A DNA stretch of 64,000 bases. It comes from Comamonadaceae bacterium (GTDB taxonomy: Bacteria; Pseudomonadota; Gammaproteobacteria; Burkholderiales; Burkholderiaceae_C). This document shows, piece after piece, positions 54,509 to 64,000 of this stretch. The position numbers were made by a program, and so were the translations under genes. The notes beneath the pieces are model-generated. The model was given only the letters and a program-made list of their open reading frames with translations. It searched no databases and had not been told where the DNA came from. Each line of letters starts with the position of its first letter. Positions within the stretch are counted from its first letter, which is position 1. Location: assembly GCA_947447985.1 (NCBI GenBank), contig CANFLX010000001.1, positions 124,001 through 188,000 of the forward strand. Reading direction: 5' to 3'.

Positions 54509-54937
54509 ATGGCCTTCAACCTCAATACCTCCAACGGTTCCGACGAGCCCGAAGTCCTGATGGACATCAATACCACACCCTTGATCGACGTGATGCTGGT
54601 GCTGCTGGTCATGCTCATCATCACCATTCCCATCCAACTGCATTCGGTCAACCTGGCCATGCCCGTGGGTGTGCCGCCGACGAACCAGATCAAGCCGGAC
54701 ATCATCCAAATCGATATTGACGCTTCCAGCGTCGTGTACTGGCAGGGCTCGGCAGTCAGCGCTGAGGAGTTGGATGCAAAGATGAAAGCCATTGGCCAGC
54801 AAAGCAGCCAAAGCGAAGTGCACATCCGCCCCAACAAGGACGCGCGTTATGCCGTGTTTGCCAATGTGCTGGCCAGCAGCAAGCGGATGGGCTTGACCAA
54901 AATAGCCGTGATTGGCGCAGAGCAGTTTGTGCGATGA
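54509..54937 (+). CDS. exbD: ExbD family protein 2
   Basis: This 142-residue protein has the NTTPLIDVMLVLLVMLIITIP helix, close to that of ExbD1, but a different outer domain ending KIAVIGAEQFVR. ATG 54509 is preferred over the TTG two codons upstream. The stop overlaps the tonB start (ATGA). Tandem exbD genes suggest a heteromeric ExbD ring or substrate-specific TonB energisation. Confidence 0.9.
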   Translation: MAFNLNTSNGSDEPEVLMDINTTPLIDVMLVLLVMLIITIPIQLHSVNLAMPVGVPPTNQIKPDIIQIDIDASSVVYWQGSAVSAEELDAKMKAIGQQSSQSEVHIRPNKDARYAVFANVLASSKRMGLTKIAVIGAEQFVR

Positions 54938-55623
54938 GCGCCAACCTGGCTACATCGACCTACGGCCAGCGCGACCCGTCCAGCCGCGTCAAGGGCATTG
55001 CGGTGGTGGTGGTGCTGCATGTGCTGATTGGCTATGCGCTGGTGTCCGGCATGGCGCGCAAGGGTCTGGAAATGGTCAAAAAGCCGCTGGAGGCCGTGGT
55101 GATCCAAGAAGTCATCATTCCGCCACCCCCACCACCTCCACCACCGCCTCCACCCAAGCAGGCCGAGCCACCCAAGGTGCAAGCCCCTCCGCCGCCTTTT
55201 GTGCCACCGCCTGAGGTGCCGCCCCCAGTGGCCAGCACTGCACCGGTCATCGTGGCAGCACCGGTGCCTGCACCCGCTCCCGCCGTGATTGCGCCCCCCG
55301 CACCTGCGGCTCCCGCACCTGCGGCTCCCGCCGCCCCACCCGGCCCACCGCCAGCACCGCCAGGGCCCAAGCGGATGGCGATTGGTCTGGCCTGCCCGAC
55401 GCAGGTCGCGCCCGAGATGCCCCGGCGTGCCGTCAAAGACGGCATCGAGGGCGTGGTCAAAGTGCAGATCGTGGTGAAGAACGGTGCTGTGCAGGACGTC
55501 ACCGTCCTGTCAGGCCCAAAAGTGTTTCACGAGGCGGTGATCGCCGCCGTCAAGCGTTACAAATGCGTGGCGGAGGGCCCCGAGGTCGTGGCCACGCAAG
55601 AGTTCACCTTCAAGCTGGACTGA
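54934..55623 (+). CDS. tonB: energy transducer TonB
   Basis: TonB spans the periplasm to power outer-membrane receptors. The 229-residue protein has one N-terminal helix (GIAVVVVLHVLIGYALVSG), a strongly proline-rich linker including 12 consecutive Pro near residue 57, and a C-terminal TonB domain (GIEGVVKVQIVVKNGAVQDV to the end). Two cysteines, in GLACPTQ and RYKCVAEG, frame the C-terminal domain and might form a disulfide. It completes the exbB-exbD-exbD-tonB unit. Confidence 0.92.
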   Translation: MSANLATSTYGQRDPSSRVKGIAVVVVLHVLIGYALVSGMARKGLEMVKKPLEAVVIQEVIIPPPPPPPPPPPPKQAEPPKVQAPPPPFVPPPEVPPPVASTAPVIVAAPVPAPAPAVIAPPAPAAPAPAAPAAPPGPPPAPPGPKRMAIGLACPTQVAPEMPRRAVKDGIEGVVKVQIVVKNGAVQDVTVLSGPKVFHEAVIAAVKRYKCVAEGPEVVATQEFTFKLD

Positions 55624-55663
55624 TCGCTCGCGCCGGACGGCCCGGGCGTACCCCGCCAGACGC

Positions 55664-56668
<1,005 letters not shown>

Positions 56669-56763
56669 CTATTTTAAGAAGCCTGCGTGGCGGCACGTGC
56701 GTGCGGTAAGCTTCCCACCTATCGGGCGTCTGGCTTTGCCCAGACGCCGCTGCAAACCACACC

Positions 56764-59139
56764 ATGACTTATTCGCTGCATACCCTCCACGGCAACGCCT
56801 ATGAAGCCGCCCCCGCCGCTCCCACAGGATGGGCGCGCTTTGCCACCGAAATCGCCATCATTGCGGGCTTTTTGGGCCTCACCTTTGCATTCTTGGCCTT
56901 GGCCAGTTATTCCGTCCAAGACCCAGCGTGGACCACGTCGGGCAGTGGCGGTGCGACCCGCAACCTGGCGGGCCACGCGGGCGCGCTGGGCTCGGACCTC
57001 TTGTATTTCCTGTTTGGTTACTCGGCCTGGTGGCTGGTGGCAGTGGGTTTGCGGGCATGGGTGAGCCTGGTGGCTCTGCGCTTTGCCAGTCCAGCGGTGG
57101 TGGAGCCGGAGGACGCGCCCGTTGAGCCTCTGGTTTTTCAACGCAGCCAGTTTTGGATCGGCCTGGGTTTGCTGCTGTGCGCCAGCGCCACCTTGGAATG
57201 GGCACGCCTGTACCGTTTAGAGAGCCATTTGCCCGGCACCAGCGGGGGTGTGCTGGGTTACCTGCTGGGCATGCAGGGCGTGCATTGGCTGGGTTTTGCT
57301 GGCTCTGGCCTCTTCGCGGTGGTGTTGGGTGTGCTGGGTGCGGGCTGGGCCTTTCGATTTTCGTGGTTGACCGCGGCGCAGTCGCTGGGTGCCTGGATTG
57401 ACGGGCGCTGGGAATCGATGCGGGAGCGCCGCGAGATCGCCCAGGACATGGAGTTGGGCCAGCAAGCCGTGCGCGAGCGCGAGGTGCTCTACACCGAACC
57501 GATGATGGAAGTGGCCCCGGGTGAGGCGTCTGACCTGGCACCCATGGCGTTTGCGCCGGTCGAGCCCCGTGTGGTGATTGAGCAACCCGCCGTGGACGTG
57601 CCGCCCAGCACACGGGTGGCCAAAGAGCGGCAAAAGCCCCTGTTCTCTGAAATGCCCGACAGCAAGCTGCCGCAGGTGGCGTTGTTGGACGAAGCCTTGC
57701 TGCGCCAGGAGACGGTATCGCCCGAGACGCTGGAGATGACCAGCCGCATGATTGAGAAAAAGCTCAAGGACTTCGGCGTGGAAGTGCGCGTGGTGCTGGC
57801 CCAACCCGGCCCGGTGATCACCCGCTACGAAATTGAGCCCGCCACCGGCGTCAAAGGATCGCAAATTGTGGGCTTGGCCAAAGACCTGGCGCGTTCTTTG
57901 AGTTTGGTGTCTATCCGCGTGGTGGAGACGATTCCTGGCAAAAACTACATGGCCCTGGAACTGCCCAACGCCAAGCGCCAGTCCATCCGCCTCTCGGAAA
58001 TCTTGGGCTCCGCGGTCTACAACGACGCCAAGTCCCTGCTCACCATGGGCTTGGGCAAAGACATTGTGGGCAACCCTATCGTCGCCGACCTGGCCAAGAT
58101 GCCGCACGTGCTGGTGGCGGGCACCACCGGCTCGGGCAAATCGGTGGGCATCAACGCCATGATTTTGAGCCTCTTGTACAAGGCCGAAGCGCGCGATGTG
58201 CGGCTCTTGATGATTGACCCCAAGATGCTGGAGATGAGCGTCTACGAAGGCATTCCGCACCTGCTGGCCCCGGTGGTGACGGACATGCGTCAGGCCGCCC
58301 ATGGCCTGAACTGGTGCGTGGCCGAAATGGAAAAACGCTACAAGCTGATGAGCAAAATGGGCGTGCGCAATCTGGCGGGCTTCAACGCCAAGTTGGACGA
58401 AGCCACGGCCAATGGCACCTTTATTTACAACCCCTTCAGCCTCACGCCCGAAGACCCCGAACCCTTGCAACGCCTGCCGCACATCGTGGTAGTGATTGAC
58501 GAGCTGGCCGATCTGATGATGGTGGTGGGCAAAAAGATTGAAGAGCTGATTGCCCGCCTGGCGCAAAAAGCGCGCGCGGCTGGCATTCACTTGATTTTGG
58601 CCACCCAGCGGCCCAGCGTGGACGTGATTACCGGCCTGATCAAGGCCAATATTCCCACGCGCATTGCCTTCCAGGTGAGCAGCAAGATCGACAGCCGCAC
58701 CATCCTCGACCAAATGGGCGCCGAAGCACTCTTGGGCATGGGTGACATGCTCTACATGCCCAGCGGCACTGGCTTGCCGGTGCGCGTGCACGGCGCCTTT
58801 GTGAGCGACGAGGAAGTACACCGCGTTGTGAAATACCTGAAAGAGCAGGGGGGCGAGCCCAATTACGTTGAAGGCCTGCTCGAAGGCGGCACGGCCGATG
58901 GCGACGATGGCGACGGCACCTTCGGCGACTCCAGCGGCGAAAAAGACGCGCTCTATGACCAGGCCGTGGAGGTGGTACTCAAGAATCGCAAGGCCAGTAT
59001 TTCTTTGGTGCAACGCCACCTCAAAATTGGCTACAACCGCGCTGCGCGTTTGGTGGAAGACATGGAAAAAGCGGGACTGGTGAGTTCCATGAGCGGCAGC
59101 GGTCAGCGCGAAATTTTGGTGCCAGCGCGCGCTGAATGA
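56764..59139 (+). CDS. ftsK: DNA translocase FtsK
   Basis: FtsK couples septum formation to chromosome dimer resolution. The 791-residue protein has four membrane helices in the first 190 residues, a short linker and the RecA-like motor with Walker [13 protein letters not shown] near residue 460 and Walker [13 protein letters not shown]. The C-terminal gamma domain (after about 720) recognises polar DNA motifs (KOPS). This N-terminal architecture without a long linker is the shorter FtsK type. lolA overlaps its stop (ATGA). Confidence 0.96.
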   Translation: MTYSLHTLHGNAYEAAPAAPTGWARFATEIAIIAGFLGLTFAFLALASYSVQDPAWTTSGSGGATRNLAGHAGALGSDLLYFLFGYSAWWLVAVGLRAWVSLVALRFASPAVVEPEDAPVEPLVFQRSQFWIGLGLLLCASATLEWARLYRLESHLPGTSGGVLGYLLGMQGVHWLGFAGSGLFAVVLGVLGAGWAFRFSWLTAAQSLGAWIDGRWESMRERREIAQDMELGQQAVREREVLYTEPMMEVAPGEASDLAPMAFAPVEPRVVIEQPAVDVPPSTRVAKERQKPLFSEMPDSKLPQVALLDEALLRQETVSPETLEMTSRMIEKKLKDFGVEVRVVLAQPGPVITRYEIEPATGVKGSQIVGLAKDLARSLSLVSIRVVETIPGKNYMALELPNAKRQSIRLSEILGSAVYNDAKSLLTMGLGKDIVGNPIVADLAKMPHVLVAGTTGSGKSVGINAMILSLLYKAEARDVRLLMIDPKMLEMSVYEGIPHLLAPVVTDMRQAAHGLNWCVAEMEKRYKLMSKMGVRNLAGFNAKLDEATANGTFIYNPFSLTPEDPEPLQRLPHIVVVIDELADLMMVVGKKIEELIARLAQKARAAGIHLILATQRPSVDVITGLIKANIPTRIAFQVSSKIDSRTILDQMGAEALLGMGDMLYMPSGTGLPVRVHGAFVSDEEVHRVVKYLKEQGGEPNYVEGLLEGGTADGDDGDGTFGDSSGEKDALYDQAVEVVLKNRKASISLVQRHLKIGYNRAARLVEDMEKAGLVSSMSGSGQREILVPARAE

Positions 59140-59786
59140 TGGCCACGCTCCGCTTGCGTTTTGTTGCTGCCTTCGCTGGTGCGGCCCTGTGCCTGAACGG
59201 GGCTTGGGCCGGTGGCTTAGAGACCCTGGACGCCTTTGTCAAAAACGTCAAAAGCGGCCGAGCGACCTTCACGCAGACGGTGACAGCGCCCGCCAAAGAC
59301 GGGCAAGCGGTGCGTGCCAAGGTGTCCAGTGGCAGCTTTGAATTTGTGCGGCCCAACCGCTTCAAGTTCATTTACAAAAAACCCTTCGAGCAAAGCATCG
59401 TGGCGGATGGCCAAACCCTGTGGCTCTACGACGTGGACCTGGCCCAAGTGACGGCGCGCAAACAGGCGGCGGCTTTGGGTTCCACACCGGCGGCACTCAT
59501 CAGCGCAGCGCCCGACCTCAAGGCCTTGCAAGCGGAATACACATTGACAGACGCGCCTGCGGCCGAGGGCCAGGAGTGGCTGCAGGCCACGCCCAAATCG
59601 AAAGAGGGCAGCTTGCAAAGCGTTCGTGTGGGCTTCAAAGGCGGCATGCTGGCCACGCTGGAGATATTGGACAGCTTCGGCCAGCGCTCGGTCCTGCAGT
59701 TCAACTCCTTTGAGGCCAATGCGGTGATTGAGTCCGGCAGCTTTCAATTCAAGCCGCCTGCTGGTGTGGATGTGGTGCGGCAGTAA
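59136..59786 (+). CDS. lolA: outer-membrane lipoprotein chaperone LolA
   Basis: LolA carries lipoproteins across the periplasm to LolB. The 216-residue protein has a signal peptide ([19 protein letters not shown]), the family [13 protein letters not shown] start and the hydrophobic-cavity strand pattern to [16 protein letters not shown]. It overlaps ftsK and precedes a hydrolase gene by 17 bases; in E. coli lolA also follows ftsK. Confidence 0.94.
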   Translation: MMATLRLRFVAAFAGAALCLNGAWAGGLETLDAFVKNVKSGRATFTQTVTAPAKDGQAVRAKVSSGSFEFVRPNRFKFIYKKPFEQSIVADGQTLWLYDVDLAQVTARKQAAALGSTPAALISAAPDLKALQAEYTLTDAPAAEGQEWLQATPKSKEGSLQSVRVGFKGGMLATLEILDSFGQRSVLQFNSFEANAVIESGSFQFKPPAGVDVVRQ

Positions 59787-59803
59787 AGCGCGAGCACCGG
59801 GTC

Positions 59804-60601
59804 ATGCTGCGTCAAATTTCTCAACTGCTCGTTGTTTTTTTCCTTTGGTGGGGATGTACAGGTAACTGCTGGGCCGAGCCATCTTCCACCGCGGTCATTG
59901 CTTTGCACGGCAAATGGGGTCGACCGCCAGGTCCCTTGGCCTCTGACTTGCAGACGGCAGGCTACACCGTGGTGTCGCCTGCCATGGCATGGGGGCGGGA
60001 CCGTTTGTACGACGTGGATTACCCCGACGCATTGCTGGAGATCCGAGATGCGGTCGCCCGCCTGCGGGGCCAAGGCTTTACCCGTGTGGTGTTGGCAGGG
60101 CATAGCTTGGGTGCAAATGCGGCACTGGCGTATGCAGCCAACCACGGCGATGTCGATGCCTTGATGGTCTTTGCGCCCGGCCATGTGCCGGAGTACCAGT
60201 TTCGCAATGGAGAGACGGCGTCGACACTGCAAAAAGCCCGCGTCGCGGTGCAAGCAGGTCAGGGCGCTGTGCGCGACTTCGAGTTCACCGATTTCAACAG
60301 CGGCAACCGCCGTCGCCAACTGGTGAGCACGCCCTCGGCCTATCTTTCCTATTACGAGCCCGAAGGCTTGGCCAATATGTCCATTTCGGCAAGTCGCGTG
60401 CGCCGCGCCATTCCGGTGTTTTACGCGGGGACCGTCCAAGACGGAATTACCCGCTGGGGCTTTGGCGCCCAGTATGTGTTCAAACAGCTGCCGCCCCACC
60501 CTCAAAGCGTGTATTTGGAGGGCCGCGCCTCGCACATGGAAGTACCCCAGGACGTGGCTGCACAGGCACTGGATTTCTTGAAAACGCTGGCGCTGCCATG
60601 A
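59804..60601 (+). CDS. alpha/beta hydrolase, probably exported
   Basis: This 265-residue protein has an N-terminal hydrophobic export segment (SQLLVVFFLWWGCTGNCWA), the oxyanion-type segment ALHGKWGRPP, the nucleophile elbow GHSLG with S101, and a late His in GRASHMEVP. It is an alpha/beta hydrolase with an unknown substrate. It is inserted between lolA and rarA, which are adjacent in E. coli. The context suggests envelope or outer-membrane location. Confidence 0.82.
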   Translation: MLRQISQLLVVFFLWWGCTGNCWAEPSSTAVIALHGKWGRPPGPLASDLQTAGYTVVSPAMAWGRDRLYDVDYPDALLEIRDAVARLRGQGFTRVVLAGHSLGANAALAYAANHGDVDALMVFAPGHVPEYQFRNGETASTLQKARVAVQAGQGAVRDFEFTDFNSGNRRRQLVSTPSAYLSYYEPEGLANMSISASRVRRAIPVFYAGTVQDGITRWGFGAQYVFKQLPPHPQSVYLEGRASHMEVPQDVAAQALDFLKTLALP

Positions 60602-60676
60602 TGCGAAAGACTTCACCGTTGATGCAGGGTGCACCCGTCGCCCCTCCACTGACGCACTAGGGTGCAAGATAAGCGC

Positions 60677-61987
60677 ATGGCCGATCTTTTCGCCTCCCAA
60701 CCCACAGCCCCGCTGGCCGAGGCGCTGCGCCCGCAGACGGTGGCAGACGTCATCGGCCAAAGCGATTTGCTGGCCCCGGGTAAGCCGCTGCAGCTCGCCT
60801 TTGCCTCGGGCAAGCCGCATTCCATGATTTTGTGGGGGCCGCCGGGCGTGGGTAAAACCACGCTGGCGCGCCTGACCGCGACTGCCTTTCAGTGCGAGTT
60901 CATCGCGCTCTCTGCCGTGTTCTCGGGCGTCAAAGACATTCGCGCTGCGATGGAGCAGGCGCAAGCGCATCTGGCGCAGGGCAAGCACACGATTTTGTTT
61001 GTGGACGAAATCCACCGCTTCAACAAGTCGCAGCAAGACGCGCTCTTGCCCTATGCCGAGTCCGGCCTGGTCACACTGATTGGCGCCACCACCGAGAACC
61101 CTTCCTTTGAGGTGAACTCGGCGCTTTTGTCGCGGGCCCAGGTCTATGTGCTCAAGTCGCTGACCGACGACGAGCTGCGACTCTTGCTGCAGCGCGCGCA
61201 AGACAAGGTGCTGGGCCACTTGCATTTTGAAGAGCGTGCCATCTCCACCCTGGTGGGTTATGCCGATGGCGATGCCCGGCGCATGCTCAACCTGCTGGAG
61301 CAATGCAATACCGCTGCCGCCGCCGCTGGCATCAGTGACATTGACGGGGCTTTTATCGAAAACGCCCTGGCCATCAATGCCAAGCGCTTTGACAAAGGTG
61401 GCGACAACTTTTACGACCAAATTTCGGCCCTGCACAAATCGGTGCGCGGCTCCAACCCCGACGCAGCGCTCTATTGGCTGTGCCGCATGCTGGACGGCGG
61501 CGCCGACCCCAAATACCTGTCGCGCCGCATCGTGCGCATGGCCTGGGAAGACATTGGCCTGGCCGACCCGCGTGCCATGCAAATCGCCAATGACGCAGCC
61601 CTCACCTTTGAGCGTTTGGGCTCGCCCGAAGGCGAACTGGCGCTGGGCCAAGCCGTGGTCTATTTGGCCGTGGCCGCCAAAAGCAATGCCGGCTACAACG
61701 CGTACAACAAAGCCCGCGCCTTTGTGAAAACCGACCAGAGCCGCGAAGTGCCCGTGCATCTGCGCAATGCGCCTACCAAGCTCATGAAAGAGCTCGGCTA
61801 CGGACACGAATACCGCTACGCCCATGACGAACCCCATGCCTACGCTGCGGGCGAGACCTACCTGCCCGACGGTATGGCAGACCCGGCCTGGTACCAGCCC
61901 GTGCCACGCGGACTCGAGAGCAAGATTGCGGAGAAGATGGCCTTCTTAAAAAGCTTGGATTCCCAGGCGGGTAACACGAAAGAGTGA
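60677..61987 (+). CDS. rarA: replication-associated recombination protein RarA (AAA ATPase)
   Basis: RarA/MgsA acts at stalled replication forks. The 436-residue protein has Walker [14 protein letters not shown] near residue 53, Walker [11 protein letters not shown] and the sensor [12 protein letters not shown], and the C-terminal RarA domain ending [15 protein letters not shown] ([11 protein letters not shown]). ATG 60677 gives the normal MADLFASQ start; a GTG five codons upstream is possible. The context ftsK-lolA-rarA is as in E. coli. Confidence 0.95.
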   Translation: MADLFASQPTAPLAEALRPQTVADVIGQSDLLAPGKPLQLAFASGKPHSMILWGPPGVGKTTLARLTATAFQCEFIALSAVFSGVKDIRAAMEQAQAHLAQGKHTILFVDEIHRFNKSQQDALLPYAESGLVTLIGATTENPSFEVNSALLSRAQVYVLKSLTDDELRLLLQRAQDKVLGHLHFEERAISTLVGYADGDARRMLNLLEQCNTAAAAAGISDIDGAFIENALAINAKRFDKGGDNFYDQISALHKSVRGSNPDAALYWLCRMLDGGADPKYLSRRIVRMAWEDIGLADPRAMQIANDAALTFERLGSPEGELALGQAVVYLAVAAKSNAGYNAYNKARAFVKTDQSREVPVHLRNAPTKLMKELGYGHEYRYAHDEPHAYAAGETYLPDGMADPAWYQPVPRGLESKIAEKMAFLKSLDSQAGNTKE

Positions 61988-61997
61988 GGTACACGCC

Positions 61998-63524
61998 ATG
62001 CAATTGACTGAATACCTGGGCTTCGACGCGACAGGCCTGGCGCAATTGGTCAAAAGCGGTGAGGTCTCGCCGCAGGAGCTACTGGACTGCGCCCTGGCGC
62101 AGTCCGCCAAGGTCAACCCGACAACCAACGCGGTATGCCGCTCACTCGAAGCGCAAGCCCAGCGCCAGCTTGAAACCTTGAAGCCTGACGCACCGTTTGC
62201 CGGCGTGCCTTTCTTGATCAAAGACGGCGTGCAAGACTACGCGGGTGTGCCCACTTCGTATGGCAGCCGCGCCATGCTGGGCATCGTGCCTACACAGCAT
62301 GCCAACGTGGTGCGCCGTTATTTGGACGCAGGTTTCCTGGTCTTCGGCAAGACCAACCTGCCTGAATTTGCCTTGAAAGCTGCGACCGACTCCAAGGTCT
62401 GGGGCCGTGCCAACAATCCCTGGAATCTGGATCGCACAACGGGCGGCTCCAGTGGCGGTTCTGCCGCAGCCGTGGCCAGTGGTGTCGTGCCCATGGCCGC
62501 TGCCAACGACGGCGGAGGGTCCATCCGCATCCCCGCCTCTTACTGCGGCTTGTTGGGTTTGCGCCCGTCGCGGGGCCGCATTTCGTCAGGCCCCGCGATG
62601 GGAGAAATCTGGTCGGGCGCGTCCAGCGAGGGTGTGCTCAGCCGCACAGTGCGCGACACCGCACGTGCTCTGGACGTGTTGCAAGGCAGCGAGCCGGGCG
62701 ACCCGTTTACGGTTGCTGCGCCCACAGAAGCCTATGCCAGCGCCATGCTGCGCGACCCCGGCACATTGCGCATTGGCTACACCGTGCAATCGCCCATCGG
62801 CACGCCGGTAGATGCGCAGGCCGTGGCAGCGGTGCACGACGCCGTGGCGCTGTTGCGCAGTCTGGGCCATGAGGTGCAGGAGCAGGGCCCTGCGGTGGAC
62901 GGCAACGCACTCTCCAGGAGCTACTTGCACATGTATTTCGGCCATATGCACGCCATCACGCACATGGCCAGGCGGGCGGGTGCCCGCAGCAGCGACTTTG
63001 AACTCTTGACCCGCATACTGGCCACGCTGGGAGCGAACACGCCGTCGGGTACCTTTGTGGCGGAAGTCGATGCGTGGAATACCTATGCCCGTGCCCTGGG
63101 CCAGTTTCATACCCGCTTTGACATGCTGCTCACCCCCACAGCCGCCACCCCGGCGCCACTGCATGGGGCGGCAGATTTGCCCGCAGCGCAGGAGTGGGCA
63201 CTGTCGGTTTTGGAGCGCACCGGGATCTTTGGGTTGTTGGCAAAAATGGGCTTGCTCAACGGAATGATCGACCAAATCGCCCGTGACAGTTTGTCATTCG
63301 TCCCCTTCACGCAGCTGTCCAACCTGACCGGGACACCCGCCATGTCGGTGCCCTTGCACACCACGCCGGACGGTCTGCCTGTGGGCGTTCAGTTCATTGC
63401 GCGGTTCGGCCACGAAGACCGCTTGCTCCAACTGGCCCACCAGCTGCAGACCGCGCGGGACTGGTCGCAAAAATTGCCGGCCTGGGTGCGTTTGCCCGGC
63501 GCATCGTCAACTTCCACGTCCTAA
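61998..63524 (+). CDS. amidase (amidase-signature family)
   Basis: This 508-residue Ser-Ser-Lys amidase has K75 in FLIKDGVQ, cis-Ser S151 in TGGSSGGSAAA and nucleophile S175 in DGGGSIRIPA. It resembles single-polypeptide amidases such as 6-aminohexanoate-cyclic-dimer hydrolases, rather than the GatA subunit, because no gatB or gatC is near. GAGG precedes ATG 61998, 10 bases after rarA. The substrate is unknown. Confidence 0.88.
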   Translation: MQLTEYLGFDATGLAQLVKSGEVSPQELLDCALAQSAKVNPTTNAVCRSLEAQAQRQLETLKPDAPFAGVPFLIKDGVQDYAGVPTSYGSRAMLGIVPTQHANVVRRYLDAGFLVFGKTNLPEFALKAATDSKVWGRANNPWNLDRTTGGSSGGSAAAVASGVVPMAAANDGGGSIRIPASYCGLLGLRPSRGRISSGPAMGEIWSGASSEGVLSRTVRDTARALDVLQGSEPGDPFTVAAPTEAYASAMLRDPGTLRIGYTVQSPIGTPVDAQAVAAVHDAVALLRSLGHEVQEQGPAVDGNALSRSYLHMYFGHMHAITHMARRAGARSSDFELLTRILATLGANTPSGTFVAEVDAWNTYARALGQFHTRFDMLLTPTAATPAPLHGAADLPAAQEWALSVLERTGIFGLLAKMGLLNGMIDQIARDSLSFVPFTQLSNLTGTPAMSVPLHTTPDGLPVGVQFIARFGHEDRLLQLAHQLQTARDWSQKLPAWVRLPGASSTSTS

Positions 63525-63538
63525 CGCTTGAACGTCGA

Positions 63539-63910
63539 ATGAGAAAATTTATTTTGATTGCGCTTACCGTGCTGGCCGGTGTGGCTCGGGCCGACTGGGT
63601 GAAAGTGGGTGAGACCGATGAAGGCCGCTTTTTTATAGACCCGGTCAAGGTGCTGAACGACGGAACCGTGCGCCAGGTATGGGAACTGCTGGATTTGAAT
63701 CGGCGGGACGAAGGCGGCGAAATGTCTCGCCGCATCCACGTTGCCTACGACTGCCCGCGGGGCCGTACCAAGGTGCTTTCTTTGAGCACGTATTGGGAGC
63801 CCATGGCTGCTGGAGAAAAACTGTTTTTGGTCGAGCGCGAAGGGCTTTGGAAAGAAGTTCCGCCAGAGACCGCCTATGCGGCTGCTTTTCAGTTGGTTTG
63901 CGCGCCCTAA
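63539..63910 (+). CDS. small exported protein, surface-adhesin protein E-like
   Basis: This 123-residue protein has a clear signal peptide (FILIALTVLAGVARA), then WVKVGETDEGRFFIDPVKV and VWELLDLNRRDEGG. Two Cys, in AYDCPRG and QLVCAP, could form a disulfide. The pattern resembles the protein E-like small exported family of Burkholderiales, with function unknown. It starts 14 bases after the amidase. Confidence 0.78.
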   Translation: MRKFILIALTVLAGVARADWVKVGETDEGRFFIDPVKVLNDGTVRQVWELLDLNRRDEGGEMSRRIHVAYDCPRGRTKVLSLSTYWEPMAAGEKLFLVEREGLWKEVPPETAYAAAFQLVCAP

Positions 63911-63931
63911 GCGCAGCATGGGCTCTTGCCC

Positions 63932-64000
63932 TCATTCCCCCGACGCCGTCCCCATCATTTTCCCCACCCGCTCCAGCCGCACCCGCGGATCAGGCTGCGC
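63932..64000 (-). CDS. possible 3' end of a minus-strand gene (cut by window edge)
   Basis: On the minus strand a frame open at the window edge reads AQPDPRVRLERVGKMMG and ends at TGA 63934-63932. It shows strong GC bias at third codon positions, like the neighbouring real genes. It would lie 21 bases from the convergent small exported gene. Only 22 codons are visible, so the product cannot be named. Confidence 0.4.
   Translation of the reverse strand, partial: AQPDPRVRLERVGKMMGTASGE

Noticed and set aside
59744..61837. A 697-codon open frame antisense to the hydrolase and rarA
   Set aside because: It is a shadow of GC-rich codons. rarA and the hydrolase on the plus strand have catalytic motifs.

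Overview
The window is a dense stretch of core chromosome with about 67 intact or near-intact protein genes, two tRNA genes and a few clear terminators. Intergenic space is minimal, and no gene-free stretch exceeds 300 bases. High GC content, the gene families and conserved blocks such as asd-fimV-truA-trpF-trpB-trpA-accD, a sigma factor/DUF3619/DUF3106/RDD cluster and exbB-exbD-lpxK-kdsB-adk point to a betaproteobacterium of the order Burkholderiales, most likely family Comamonadaceae (Rhodoferax-like). The genus is an inference. I see no insertion sequence, prophage, CRISPR array or obvious foreign island.

Layout. 1-6.3 kb: hisZ (cut by the window edge), purA, a phosphoribosyltransferase and a MetC-type lyase, facing a ygjP-type metallopeptidase and lysS. 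6.4-17.5 kb: yggT, then a long minus-strand run of accD, trpA, trpB, trpF, truA, fimV, asd, mltD and gloB. 17.5-22 kb: a yafS-like methyltransferase and rnhA facing a molybdenum-cofactor operon (moaA-mobA-moeA). 22-26 kb: a proton-pumping membrane pyrophosphatase divergent from a soluble pyrophosphatase, then a DUF482/GNAT protein. 26-30.4 kb: nadE and glnB (PII), facing a sigma factor, DUF3619, DUF3106 and RDD cluster. 30.7-36.7 kb: branched-chain amino acid genes ilvB-ilvH-ilvC, pssA and leuA. 36.8-40.1 kb: a penicillin-binding-protein-7-like peptidase facing an aat-bpt-iclR run. 40.2-40.4 kb: tRNA-Pro(TGG) and tRNA-Arg(TCT).

40.4-46 kb: murI and class I fumarase, divergent acsA, then adk. 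45.8-49 kb: minus-strand envelope operon exbB-exbD-lpxK-trm112-like-kdsB (with adk downstream). 49-53 kb: xseA, sodB, a small cytochrome c and ilvD. 53.2-55.6 kb: a complete exbB-exbD-exbD-tonB energy-transduction operon. 55.6-62 kb: trxB divergent from ftsK-lolA-hydrolase-rarA, an order close to that of E. coli. 62-64 kb: an amidase, a small exported protein and the possible end of a further minus-strand gene.

Most genes are housekeeping: purine, tryptophan, branched-chain and aspartate-family amino acid synthesis, envelope building, pyrophosphate metabolism and nitrogen/NAD control. The most interesting points are a Thr/Ile-rich 33-codon leader-like frame with alternative RNA hairpins before asd, the sigma/DUF3619/DUF3106 cluster as a possible envelope signalling unit, the tandem-ExbD TonB operon with a cysteine-containing TonB, the paired membrane and soluble pyrophosphatases, the nadE-glnB linkage, and divergent genes whose start codons share one CATG.
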